DNA of 64,000 nucleotides, from NCBI RefSeq assembly GCF_900101685.1, contig NZ_FMZZ01000001.1, positions 1 through 64,000 on the forward strand, given 5' to 3'. Below, in pieces: positions 51,282 to 59,717 of this stretch; positions within the stretch are counted from its first letter, which is position 1, and the number at the start of each line of letters is the position of its first letter. A program made the translations under genes and the position numbers. The notes under the pieces were generated by a model, which saw nothing but the letters and a program-made list of their open reading frames with translations, had not been told where the DNA came from and did no database searches. The stretch comes from Actinokineospora iranica (GTDB taxonomy: Bacteria > Actinomycetota > Actinomycetes > Mycobacteriales > Pseudonocardiaceae).

Positions 51282-51968
51282 ATGCGGATCACCGAACGGC
51301 TGACGATGCTGCGGTTCCCGGTGGGCCAGGCCTACCTGTGGCGGGACGGGGCGTCGCTCACCCTGATCGACACCGGCGCCGCCGGGTCAGGGGCCGCGAT
51401 CGCCGCCGCCGTCCGGGAAACCGGGCTGGACACCGCCGCCATCACCCGCGTCGTCCTCACCCACGGGCACGAGGACCACACGGGCGGAGCCGCCGACGTG
51501 CGGTCCTGGCACGGGGCGCCCGTGCACGCCCACCACCGTGACGCGCCCATCGTCCGCGGCGAGACCCGCCACGGCGACCCGGTGCTCACCACGCCCTGGG
51601 AACAGGACCTCTACGACCGGATCGTGCCCGGGGTGCCCGCCGCGCCCCCCTGCCCGGTCGACCGGGAACTCCACGGCGGCGACACCCTCGACTTCGGCGG
51701 CGGCGCCCACGTCATCGAGGTGCCCGGCCACACCGACGGCAGCATCGCGATCCACTTGCCCGCCCACGGCGTCCTCTTCTGCGGCGACACCATCGCCCGC
51801 GCCGACGGGCAGGTCATCCTCGGTGTGTTCAACCTCGACCCCGACCGCGCCGCCGACTCGATGCGCCGCCAGGCCGCCCTCGACGTCGACATCGCCTGCT
51901 TCGGCCACGGCGACCCGCTCGTCGGCGACGCCGCCACCGCCCTGCGCGCCGCGGCCGCCCACCTCTAG
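51282..51968 (+). CDS. Metallo-beta-lactamase fold hydrolase
   Basis: A 228-residue glyoxalase-II-like hydrolase. The zinc motif is LTHGHEDHTGGAADV near residue 64. Further ligands are in EVPGHTDGSIAIHLP, VLFCGDTIA and CFGHGDPLVG. All zinc residues are kept. Substrate unknown; thioesters or lactones are usual. Convergent with the S66 peptidase gene, 13 bp away. No clear ribosome site. Confidence 0.87.
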   Translation: MRITERLTMLRFPVGQAYLWRDGASLTLIDTGAAGSGAAIAAAVRETGLDTAAITRVVLTHGHEDHTGGAADVRSWHGAPVHAHHRDAPIVRGETRHGDPVLTTPWEQDLYDRIVPGVPAAPPCPVDRELHGGDTLDFGGGAHVIEVPGHTDGSIAIHLPAHGVLFCGDTIARADGQVILGVFNLDPDRAADSMRRQAALDVDIACFGHGDPLVGDAATALRAAAAHL

Positions 51969-51981
51969 AGCCCGGGCCGGG

Positions 51982-52899
51982 TCACCGCAGGGCCGGTTCG
52001 GCCATGGTCAGGGTGCCGTTGTCGGCGTCGAGGACCGCTTCCACACCCAGCGGCACGGTCAGCTGCCCCGGGCAGTGCCCGAACCCGAGTTCCCACACCA
52101 TCGGCACCCCCAGCCCGCCCAGCAGGTCCGCGACCACGTCGTGCACCTGCGCCAAGTCCCCGCAGTCGGCCCATGAACCCAGCGCGATCCCCGAAATCCC
52201 GGTGAACCAGCCCGCCCGCAGCAACTGGGTCAGCATCCGGTCGATCCGGTACGGCGGCTCCGCGACGTCCTCCAGCAGCAGGATCGCCCCGTCCGGCGGC
52301 CGCGCGACGCCCTCGGCGCCCACGCACGCGGCGAGCAGGGTCAGGTTCCCGCCCACGGTCACCCCGCGGGCGACGCCGTGGCAGGCGGTGGCGGTGGCCG
52401 GGCCGATGAGCCGCTGGACGCTCTCCGGGGCGAACAGGGTGTCCCGCAGGTGCCGTTGGGCGTCGGCGTCGAACAGGGCGCCCGCGATCATCGGGGCGAA
52501 CAGGGTGGCCACGCCCAGCGTCGCGCCCAGCGCCTCGTGCAGGGCGGTGACGTCGCTGGACCCGGCGAACACCTTCGGGCCCGCCGCGGCCATCGCGTCC
52601 CAGTCGAGCAGGTCCAGGACACGCTGGGAGCCGTAGCCGCCGCGCGCGCAGACGACCGCGTCGACGCGGGGATCGCACCACGCCCGCTGGAAGTCCGCGG
52701 CGCGGTCGGCGTCACCACCGGCCAGGTAGGGCAGGGTCGGGTGCCGGTCGAGCACATGCGGGGCGACCTCGACGGTCAGGCCCCACGACCGCAGCACCGC
52801 CACCCCGGTGTCCAGCAGGGCGGGGGAGACCGGGCCTGCGGGGGCCACCACCGCCACCGTCGCCCCCGGGCGCAGCCGCGCCGGCCGGGCCCGGGTCAC
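51982..52899 (-). CDS. LD-carboxypeptidase, S66 family
   Basis: A 305-residue serine peptidase that trims D-Ala from murein tetrapeptides or related immunity substrates. The nucleophile Ser is in KVFAGSSDVTALHEAL (about residue 112), the Glu in LLLEDVAEPPYRIDRML, and the His in ELGFGHCPGQLTVPLG, completing the Ser-Glu-His triad. The start VAVVAPAGPVSP is typical. The GTG overlaps the stop of the S9 peptidase gene (GTGA), so the two form an operon. Confidence 0.9.
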   Translation of the reverse strand: MTRARPARLRPGATVAVVAPAGPVSPALLDTGVAVLRSWGLTVEVAPHVLDRHPTLPYLAGGDADRAADFQRAWCDPRVDAVVCARGGYGSQRVLDLLDWDAMAAAGPKVFAGSSDVTALHEALGATLGVATLFAPMIAGALFDADAQRHLRDTLFAPESVQRLIGPATATACHGVARGVTVGGNLTLLAACVGAEGVARPPDGAILLLEDVAEPPYRIDRMLTQLLRAGWFTGISGIALGSWADCGDLAQVHDVVADLLGGLGVPMVWELGFGHCPGQLTVPLGVEAVLDADNGTLTMAEPALR

Positions 52900-54839
52900 C
52901 GGCGCAACCCCAGCACCGGCACCCCTGGCGGGGTGAACCCGAACACCTGCCCGTAGAACGACAGCTCGGCCTCGTGCGCCGCGGTGATCGTCTCCGCCTT
53001 GCGGAACCCGTGCTGCTCGCCCTCGAAGGTCAGGTACGCGTGCGGGACACCGGTGCCGTCCAGGGCCGCGACGAACCGGTCGGCCTGCTCGGGCGGGCAG
53101 ATCTCGTCGTCGAGGCCCTGCAGCAGCAGCACCGGGCCGGTCAGCCGGTCGACGTGGTTGGCCGGGGACCGGTCGCGGTAGCGGTCGCGGAACTCGGGCA
53201 GCGGCCCCACCAGGCCCTCGACGTAGCGGGACTCGAAGTCGTGGGTCTCGGCGCCCTCGCTGGTCCAGCCCTCCAGGTCGAGGATGGGGAACATGATCGT
53301 GGCGCAGGCGTAGGTGTCGACCGTGGTCATCGACGCCGCCGCGGTCCACCCGCCCGCGCTGCCGCCGCGCACCGCCAGCCGCGCCGGGTCCGCGACCCCC
53401 TCGGCGGCCAGCGCCGCGGCCACCGTCGCGCAGTCGCGCACGTCGACCACGCCCCACTGCCCGTCGAGGGCTTCGCGGAACGCGCGCCCGTAGCCGGTGG
53501 AGCCGCCGTAGTCGACCGCGACCACCCCGAAGCCGCGGCTGGTGAAGTACACGAACTCCAGATCCAGCACCGGGGAGAACTGGCCGGTCGGGCCGCCGTG
53601 GACGTGCACCAGGTACGGAGGCAGCTCCCCGTCGGGGGCGGCGTGGTCGGGGTTGGTCGGCGGGTACACGTAGGCCGGGATCTCGCGGCCGTCGGGGCTC
53701 TGGAAGACCCGGGCGACCGGCTCCGGCAGGTACGCGGGGTCGGGCAGGCCCTGCGCGGGAGCGCTCAGCTCGGTCAGGTCCCCGGTGGACAGGTCCAGCC
53801 GCACCGCGGTCCAGTCGGTGAACGGGCCCGCCGCGCACGCCGTGACCACCCCGTCCTCGCCCCCGGACAGGTCACTCCACCGGGTGAAGTCGCTGTCGAC
53901 GTCGGTGACGGTGCCGGTGCGCTCGTCGAGGATCGCGAGCCGGTGCCCGCGCAGCACCGCGAACCGGCCGCGGCCCAGGGCGGCGAACCACCGCTTGCCC
54001 AGCTGCCACAGCGGGCCGCCGATCTCCCACGGCCCCGGCGCCAGGTTCACCGCGGTCCCGTCGATGCCGACCCGGTGCAGGTTCCACCAGCCGTCCGGGT
54101 CGGTCAGCGCCAGCAGCGTCGCAGGCGACTCCCACTCGACCTGGCAGACCGCCTCCCGCGGCCCGCCCGCGAGCACCCGGTGCGGGCCGAACGCGCCGTC
54201 GCGCAGGATCTCCGCCACGCACAGCTCCGCCCCGTCCCACGGCATGTTCGGGTGTTCCCAGCCGATCCAGGCCGCGTGGCGGCCGTCCGGGCTCGGCTTG
54301 GGCACGGTCATGAAGTGGTGGCTCGCGGCCAGCACCCGGGCAGGCCCCCCGTCGATGGGCAGCGCGACCAGGTCGCGGCGCACGTCGGTGGGCCGCTCGC
54401 CGGTCACGGTCTCGCGGACGCACCACACCTGCGTCCCGGCGGGCCCGGCGACCAGATCGGCGTGGCGGACTCCGTGCGGGCGGTCCGGGGCGGCGCTGAT
54501 CGCGGCCGGGTCGCCCTCGTCCGGGTCGAGCAGGTACACCCGCTGGTCACCCCAGTGGGTGAACGCGACCCGGGCGCCGTCGGGGGTGTCGAGCAGCGCG
54601 TAGGGCCGCCCGCCGTACTCGTGGACCCGGTTGCGGGCGTTCCACGGCGCGCCCAGCACCTCCCGGGCGCCGTGGCCGTCGTCGCGGGTCAGCGCCAGCC
54701 GCCCGCCCTCGGCGGGTTTGGCCTGCGTCCACCACACTCCGCAGGCGTGCCGGGTCACCCACGCGGGGCTGCTGCTCGCCTGGGCGACATCAGCCGCGGC
54801 GACCGGGGAACCCCAGGTACCGTATGAAGCGATCTTCAC
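52896..54839 (-). CDS. Prolyl oligopeptidase family peptidase (S9C)
   Basis: A 647-residue cytoplasmic serine peptidase. The N-terminal beta-propeller (about 20-390) covers a C-terminal hydrolase domain. That domain holds VHVHGGPTGQFSPVLDLEFVYFTSRGFGVVAVDYGGSTGYGR, the nucleophile elbow RGGSAGGWTAAAS, the Asp in LLLQGLDDEICPP and the His in FEGEQHGFRKAE. These cleave short peptides. The GTG at 54839 lacks a ribosome site; TAGGGT a few bases upstream could be a -10 giving a leaderless mRNA. Coupled to the S66 gene downstream. Confidence 0.9.
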   Translation of the reverse strand: MKIASYGTWGSPVAAADVAQASSSPAWVTRHACGVWWTQAKPAEGGRLALTRDDGHGAREVLGAPWNARNRVHEYGGRPYALLDTPDGARVAFTHWGDQRVYLLDPDEGDPAAISAAPDRPHGVRHADLVAGPAGTQVWCVRETVTGERPTDVRRDLVALPIDGGPARVLAASHHFMTVPKPSPDGRHAAWIGWEHPNMPWDGAELCVAEILRDGAFGPHRVLAGGPREAVCQVEWESPATLLALTDPDGWWNLHRVGIDGTAVNLAPGPWEIGGPLWQLGKRWFAALGRGRFAVLRGHRLAILDERTGTVTDVDSDFTRWSDLSGGEDGVVTACAAGPFTDWTAVRLDLSTGDLTELSAPAQGLPDPAYLPEPVARVFQSPDGREIPAYVYPPTNPDHAAPDGELPPYLVHVHGGPTGQFSPVLDLEFVYFTSRGFGVVAVDYGGSTGYGRAFREALDGQWGVVDVRDCATVAAALAAEGVADPARLAVRGGSAGGWTAAASMTTVDTYACATIMFPILDLEGWTSEGAETHDFESRYVEGLVGPLPEFRDRYRDRSPANHVDRLTGPVLLLQGLDDEICPPEQADRFVAALDGTGVPHAYLTFEGEQHGFRKAETITAAHEAELSFYGQVFGFTPPGVPVLGLRR

Positions 54840-54953
54840 CACAAGCAGGACCCTACCGACTGGGCGAGGGCGGCCCGATACGGTGGACGTGTGCGGCAAA
54901 CCGGCGGGTAAGGCCTGCTCGATCCGGCGATGTCCCATAAGGTCGGAGGTGCC

Positions 54954-55520
54954 ATGGCCCGTGTCATCCACGTCTTCCGTCAGCCCGACCGCTTCATAGC
55001 AGGCACGGTCGGGCAACCCGGTGACCGAGTGTTCTACCTGCAGGCTGTCGAAAGCGCCCGCACGGTCAGTGTGACCATCGAGAAACAGCAGGTCGTGGTG
55101 CTCGCCGAGCGCATCGGGTCGCTGTTGGAGGAGGTCCACCGCCGCTTCGGCGCGGAGATCCCCGCCGACGTGCCCGACGACCTCGTCGACGCCGACCCGC
55201 TGCAGGTGCCGGTGGAGGAGGAGTTCCGCGTCGGCACCATGGGCTTGGGCTGGGACGCCGAGACCCGCGCCGTGGTGATCGAGTTGCTCGCCGCGACCGA
55301 GGGCGAGGTCGACGAGTCGGTCGTGCTCGACGACACCGAGGAGGGGCCGGACGCGGTGCGGGTGTTCCTCTCGCCCACCGAGGCCCGCGCGTTCGCCGAG
55401 CGCGCCGACCGGGTCGTCAACGCCGGGCGCAAACCGTGCCCGCTGTGCGCGGAGCCGCTCGACCCGGCCGGTCACGTCTGCCCCCGGCAGAACGGGTACC
55501 GCCGCGGCGAAGAGGACTGA
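54954..55520 (+). CDS. DUF3090 family protein (Rv2134c-like)
   Basis: A 188-residue protein conserved across actinobacteria. It begins ARVIHVFRQPDRFIAGTVGQPGDRVFYLQAVE, and ends in a Cys4 zinc-ribbon-like tail, CPLCAEPLDPAGHVCPRQNGYRR. Function unknown. The ATG at 54954 follows GGAGG by four bases. The partner gene starts 5 bp downstream, the usual arrangement. Confidence 0.9.
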   Translation: MARVIHVFRQPDRFIAGTVGQPGDRVFYLQAVESARTVSVTIEKQQVVVLAERIGSLLEEVHRRFGAEIPADVPDDLVDADPLQVPVEEEFRVGTMGLGWDAETRAVVIELLAATEGEVDESVVLDDTEEGPDAVRVFLSPTEARAFAERADRVVNAGRKPCPLCAEPLDPAGHVCPRQNGYRRGEED

Positions 55521-55525
55521 GCCCC

Positions 55526-56320
55526 GTGCTTCCCACCGACCCGGACGCCGGGGAGTTCCTGCTGCGCGGGAGCATCGAGGTCGAGGGCAGGCTGGTGGAC
55601 GCGTCCAACGCGACCCTGTTCTGCGAGATCGAGGCGGCCGGGGTGTCGGCGAAGTGCGTCTACAAACCGGTCCGCGGGGAACGCCCGCTGTGGGATTTCC
55701 CCGATGGCACCCTCGCCGGGCGGGAGGTCTCGGCGTACCTGGTGACCCGGGCGGCGGGGCTGGCGCTGGTCCCGCCGACGGTGCTGCGCCCGGGCCCGTT
55801 CGGGCCGGGCATGGTGCAGCTGTGGGTGGAGACCAAGGAAGGCGACGACCTGGTCGACGTGATCGCCCCCGAGGACCTGCCCCCGGGGTGGCGGCCGATC
55901 CTGCGCGCGCACGACCGGTTCGGCGAGCCCGCGGTCCTCGCGCACTCCGACAGCCCGGCCGTGGCGCTGATGGCGGCGCTGGACGTGGTCCTCAACAACG
56001 CCGACCGCAAGGGCGGGCACGTCCTGCACGGCACCGACGGCGGCGTGTACGGGGTGGACCACGGCATCTGCCTGCACAGCGAGAACAAGCTGCGCACCGT
56101 GCTGTGGGGGTGGGCGGGGGAGGCGCTGCCGGACGAGGCGGTGGCGGCGCTGCACACGCTCGACGCCGCGCTCAAGGGCGACCTGGCCGAGGACCTGGCC
56201 GAGCATTTGACCCGCGCCGAGGTGGACGCGCTGCGGTCGCGGACCGCGGCGCTGCTGGCCGCCCCGGTGTACCCGACCCCGGACGCCGATGGCCGCCCGA
56301 TCCCGTGGCCCGCGTTCTGA
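55526..56320 (+). CDS. SCO1664/Rv2133c family protein (PI3/4-kinase-like fold)
   Basis: A 264-residue protein with the family's kinase-like signature: KCVYKPVRGERPLWDFPDGTLAGREVSAYLV (the Lys expected to hold phosphate), LDVVLNNADRKGGHVL (catalytic-loop Asp region) and GVDHGICLHSENKLRTVLWGW (metal Asp). It is always next to DUF3090 in actinobacteria. No substrate is known. The GTG at 55526 lacks a strong ribosome site, implying coupling to DUF3090. In many relatives mshC follows; here a metallo-hydrolase gene does. Confidence 0.88.
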   Translation: MLPTDPDAGEFLLRGSIEVEGRLVDASNATLFCEIEAAGVSAKCVYKPVRGERPLWDFPDGTLAGREVSAYLVTRAAGLALVPPTVLRPGPFGPGMVQLWVETKEGDDLVDVIAPEDLPPGWRPILRAHDRFGEPAVLAHSDSPAVALMAALDVVLNNADRKGGHVLHGTDGGVYGVDHGICLHSENKLRTVLWGWAGEALPDEAVAALHTLDAALKGDLAEDLAEHLTRAEVDALRSRTAALLAAPVYPTPDADGRPIPWPAF

Positions 56321-56342
56321 TGGCCGTGCGGGTGGGGTCTTG

Positions 56343-57287
56343 ATGGCGGACCGGGTGTGGCCCGCGTCGTTCGCCGACCGGCTGACCTCGCCGCTGCCCG
56401 GGGTCGGCGACGTCGTGCGGGTGCTGCGGACCGGCGGGTTCCGCGGGCCGACCGACCAGGCGCACCGCATCCCGGCGACCCGGGCCGCGCTGCCCGAGGT
56501 GGCCGCGGCCGAGGCCGCGCTGACCTGGGTGGGCCACGCGAGCTATGTGATCAGGATGGGCGGGGCGTGCGTGCTGGCCGACCCGGTGTGGTCCGACCGC
56601 ATCCCCGGGACGCCGCGGCGGATCACCCCGCCCGGGGTGGCGTGGGAGTCGCTGCCGAGGGTGGACGCGGTGGTGATCAGCCACAACCACTACGACCACC
56701 TGGACCTGCCGACACTGCGGCGGCTGCCGGGGGACACGCCGCTGCTGGTGCCCGGCGGGTCCGGGAAATGGTTCGCCCGGCGCGGGTTCACCGGCGTGGT
56801 CGAGTTCGACTGGTGGGAGTCGGCGACCGTCGCCGGGGTGGCGTTCGACTTCGTGCCCGCCCACCACTGGAGCAGGCGCGGCCTGCGCGACACCTGCGCG
56901 TCCCTGTGGGGCGGCTGGGTCATGACCGCCGGGGGCGTCCGCGTGTACCACGCCGGGGACACCGGCTACGGGCACTGGTTCGCCGAGATCGGCGACCGCT
57001 ACCCCGGCATCGACGTGGCGATGCTGCCGATCGGCGCGTACGAGCCGCGCTGGTTCATGTCGCCGGTCCACATGGACCCCGACGAGGCGGTGCGTGCCCT
57101 GGGCGACCTGGGCGCGCGGCGGCTGGCGTCGATGCACTGGGGCACATTCGTGCTGACCCGCGAGCCGGTCGCCGAGCCGCTGGACCGGGTCCGCGCGGCG
57201 TGGGCCGCCACCGGGCGACCGGCCGAGGACCTGTGGGACCTCGCGGTCGGCGAGACCCGCGTCCTGCGGCCCCCACCGCTTTCCTGA
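56343..57287 (+). CDS. Metallo-beta-lactamase fold hydrolase, NAPE-PLD/UlaG type
   Basis: A 314-residue hydrolase. TWVGHASYVIRMGGACVLADPVWSDR near residue 60 and the metal motif ISHNHYDHLDLPTLRRL are characteristic of NAPE-PLD-like phosphodiesterases, with PAHHWSRRG and VYHAGDTGY supplying more ligands. Likely acts on a phospholipid or phosphodiester, but the substrate is unproven. The ATG is 22 bp after the previous gene's stop, so it is probably in the DUF3090 transcript. Confidence 0.86.
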   Translation: MADRVWPASFADRLTSPLPGVGDVVRVLRTGGFRGPTDQAHRIPATRAALPEVAAAEAALTWVGHASYVIRMGGACVLADPVWSDRIPGTPRRITPPGVAWESLPRVDAVVISHNHYDHLDLPTLRRLPGDTPLLVPGGSGKWFARRGFTGVVEFDWWESATVAGVAFDFVPAHHWSRRGLRDTCASLWGGWVMTAGGVRVYHAGDTGYGHWFAEIGDRYPGIDVAMLPIGAYEPRWFMSPVHMDPDEAVRALGDLGARRLASMHWGTFVLTREPVAEPLDRVRAAWAATGRPAEDLWDLAVGETRVLRPPPLS

Positions 57288-57437
57288 CCCGGTGGGAAAC
57301 CACACCGGGGAGCTAGTGCGGCCAACGCCAACCGCTATCCCACGTCCACGTCCACCCCGGTCGTGCGGGCCCCCGTCGGCGTCACCTTCATCACCTACCA
57401 GAACCCGCCCGGCAGCACCTCGGCGCGGGGCGCACCG

Positions 57438-58217
57438 CTACCCGGCGGCTTCCCACAGTTGGAACGCGGCGCCGAGGGGGTCGACGCAGTCGGCGATGAA
57501 GCCGTAGGGCTGGCGCCGCACCGGGCCGGTCTCGCCGCCGCGCTCGCGGACGCGGTCCAGGGCGGCCTCGATGTCGTCGGTGCGGAAGCAGAGCTGGACC
57601 TGCCCGGTGGCGTCGGGGCCCGCGCCGTAGAGGCCCAGGCCGTCGTGGTCGGCCACGGCCCACCCGCCGGGGGTCGATCCCGGGTGGTAGGACCAGCCCA
57701 GGACGTGGGCGTAGAACGCCTTGGCCGCCTCGGCGTCGGTGACGACCATGGTCACGTACGCGACGTCGCCGACGCTGCGGCGGGTGGCGCGCGCGGGCGG
57801 GGTGTTGAGCAGCCAGCGGTGCCCGAAGGGGTCTACGACGACCGCGACCCTGCCGTAGTCCTCGTCGGTGGGCGGGCGCTCGACGGTGGCTCCGCCCGCG
57901 ACAGCACGGGTGAACGTGGCGTCGACGTCGGGCACCTGGACGTGCAGGGTGTGGGTGAACACGGTGGGGGAGTCCGGCGCGACCACCGGGACGCCGCCCG
58001 CGCCGCCTTCGGCGAGCATCAGCACGGCGTCGCCGATGCCGACCTCGGCGTGCCCGACCGCGCCGTCGGGCATCAGGTGGACCTCGCCGCGCTGGTGGCC
58101 GTCGAAGACCTCGGTGTACCAGTCGATGGCGCGGCGGGCGTCGGCCACCGCGAGGTAGGGGCTCAGCGTCGGCGGCCAGGCCAGTGCGCTTTCCGGGACG
58201 GGGGTCTTGGCTGCCAT
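57438..58217 (-). CDS. VOC-family protein, two glyoxalase-like domains
   Basis: A 259-residue protein with two vicinal-oxygen-chelate halves. The first (about 15-130: SPYLAVADARRAIDWYTEVFDG ... VVVDPFGHRWLLN) has the E/H pattern near the end. The second (about 145-255: VAYVTMVVTDAEAAKAFYAHVLGW ... FIADCVDPLGAAFQLWE) is similar. Members bind or degrade small molecules or give resistance to metabolites. The ATG has GGGAGG upstream. Nothing else is visible in the 150 bp before the convergent hydrolase gene. Confidence 0.88.
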   Translation of the reverse strand: MAAKTPVPESALAWPPTLSPYLAVADARRAIDWYTEVFDGHQRGEVHLMPDGAVGHAEVGIGDAVLMLAEGGAGGVPVVAPDSPTVFTHTLHVQVPDVDATFTRAVAGGATVERPPTDEDYGRVAVVVDPFGHRWLLNTPPARATRRSVGDVAYVTMVVTDAEAAKAFYAHVLGWSYHPGSTPGGWAVADHDGLGLYGAGPDATGQVQLCFRTDDIEAALDRVRERGGETGPVRRQPYGFIADCVDPLGAAFQLWEAAG

Positions 58218-58362
58218 GTGTCCTCCCGCGGGTGCTCGGCGGCTCCCGGGGGACGGGGTCCGCCGTCTCATCGTTGCCCGGTGGCCGAGACCCCGCACGC
58301 GGATCGCGTGGCGACGGCGTGCCTGCGGGCCCCGGTCGGGCGACCTCGCTAGCGTGGCGGCC

Positions 58363-59190
58363 GTGCGCACCCACGACTACGGCCGCGACGTCCTCTCCAG
58401 CGGTAAGCCGCGCAAGCAGATCCCGGAGGTGGTCGCCGAGCCCGGCTTGGTGGCCGAGGACCCGGCGAGCGGGTTCTGCGGTGCGGTGGTCGGGTTCGAG
58501 AAGGGCGCGGTCGCCTCGGTGGTGCTGGAGGACCGGCACGGCAGGCGCAGGCTGTTCCCGCTGGTCCCGGCCGGGTTCCTCGTGGAGGGCCGACCGGTGA
58601 CCCTGGTGCGGCCCGCGCAGGCGGCTGCGCCAGCCCGGCCCGCGGTGTCGGCGTCGGGGTCGGTGCGCGTCGAGGGGCTGCGGGCGCGCACGGCGCGGGA
58701 GAGCCGCATCTGGGTCGAAGGCGTCCACGACGCGGAACTCGTGGAGCGGGTGTGGGGGCACGACCTGCGCGTCGAGGGCGTGGTCGTGGAGCCGCTCGAC
58801 GGCGTCGACCGGCTCGCCGAGCGGGTCGAGGAGTTCGGGACCGGGCCGGGCAGGCGACTGGGCGTGCTGGTCGACCACCTGGTCGACGGCAGCAAGGAGT
58901 CCAGGATCGTGGCCGCGGTGCGCGACGAGCGGGTGCTGGTCACCGGGCACCCGTACGTGGACATCTGGCAGGCGGTGAAACCGGCCGCGGTGGGCATCCC
59001 GGCGTGGCCGCCGGTGCCGCGCGGGGTGTCCTGGAAGGACGGTGTGTGCGCCGCCCTGGGCTGGGGCGACCCGGCCGACGGGTGGCGGCGGGTGCGGGCC
59101 GCGGTGACCGGGTTCCGCGACCTGGAGCCGCAACTGGTGGGCGCGGTGGAACGGCTGATCGACTTCGTCACCGACCCCGATGACGACTGA
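58363..59190 (+). CDS. DUF3097 family protein
   Basis: A 275-residue actinobacterial protein. The start VRTHDYGRDVLS and the TOPRIM-like core RIWVEGVHDAELVERVWGHDLRVEGVVVEPLDGVD, with GVLVDHLVDGSKESRI and GHPYVDIWQAVKP, define the family. The pattern of Glu, then Asp-x-Asp-like residues suggests nucleic acid or nucleotide chemistry, but nothing is proven. Starts on a GTG without a strong ribosome site. Confidence 0.87.
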   Translation: MRTHDYGRDVLSSGKPRKQIPEVVAEPGLVAEDPASGFCGAVVGFEKGAVASVVLEDRHGRRRLFPLVPAGFLVEGRPVTLVRPAQAAAPARPAVSASGSVRVEGLRARTARESRIWVEGVHDAELVERVWGHDLRVEGVVVEPLDGVDRLAERVEEFGTGPGRRLGVLVDHLVDGSKESRIVAAVRDERVLVTGHPYVDIWQAVKPAAVGIPAWPPVPRGVSWKDGVCAALGWGDPADGWRRVRAAVTGFRDLEPQLVGAVERLIDFVTDPDDD

Positions 59191-59260
59191 GACCGCCCCG
59201 CGGGTCACGAGTAGACCGCTTTCGGCCACTTCCGGCCGCGCGGTCTGCCACGATGGACCT

Positions 59261-59689
59261 ATGGCGGCCCTGATTTGGTTGATCGGCGGGATCGCGCTCG
59301 TCGCAGCCGAAGTCCTCTCCGGGGATTTCGTGCTGCTGATGCTCGGCGCCGCCGCGCTCGCGGGCGCGGGAGCCGAGGCGCTCTTCGGTGTCACCGCGAT
59401 CAGCGCGCTGGTGTTCGCGGTGGTCGCGCTCGGGCTGATCACCGTCGCCCGCCCGGCCCTCAAGCGGCGGGTCAACGCCCCGCGCGTGGCCGACAACGTC
59501 GCCGCGCTCGTCGGGGCGCAGGCGGTGGTGACGGCCACAGTGGACGGCTCCGGCGGGCGGGTGCGGCTGCACGGGCAGGAGTGGTCGGCGCGCGCGCTCG
59601 ACGCGACGCAGGTGCTGGAACCGGGGGCCACCGTCACCGTCATGGAGATTTCCGGGGCGACCGCGGTCGTGTGGGCGGACCGGGTATGA
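59261..59689 (+). CDS. NfeD family membrane protein
   Basis: A 142-residue protein. Two or three N-terminal helices (LIWLIGGIALVAAEVLSGDFVLLMLGAAALAGAGAEALFG) lead to a C-terminal OB-fold domain (VGAQAVVTATVDGSGGRVRLHGQEWSARAL ... GATVTVMEISGATAVV). NfeD proteins partner SPFH proteins in membrane microdomains, and the SPFH gene follows by 28 bp. The ATG at 59261 has no ribosome site. A possible leaderless start is near. Confidence 0.9.
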   Translation: MAALIWLIGGIALVAAEVLSGDFVLLMLGAAALAGAGAEALFGVTAISALVFAVVALGLITVARPALKRRVNAPRVADNVAALVGAQAVVTATVDGSGGRVRLHGQEWSARALDATQVLEPGATVTVMEISGATAVVWADRV

Positions 59690-59717
59690 GAGTCGACCGG
59701 AAATGGAGGGAAGGCAC

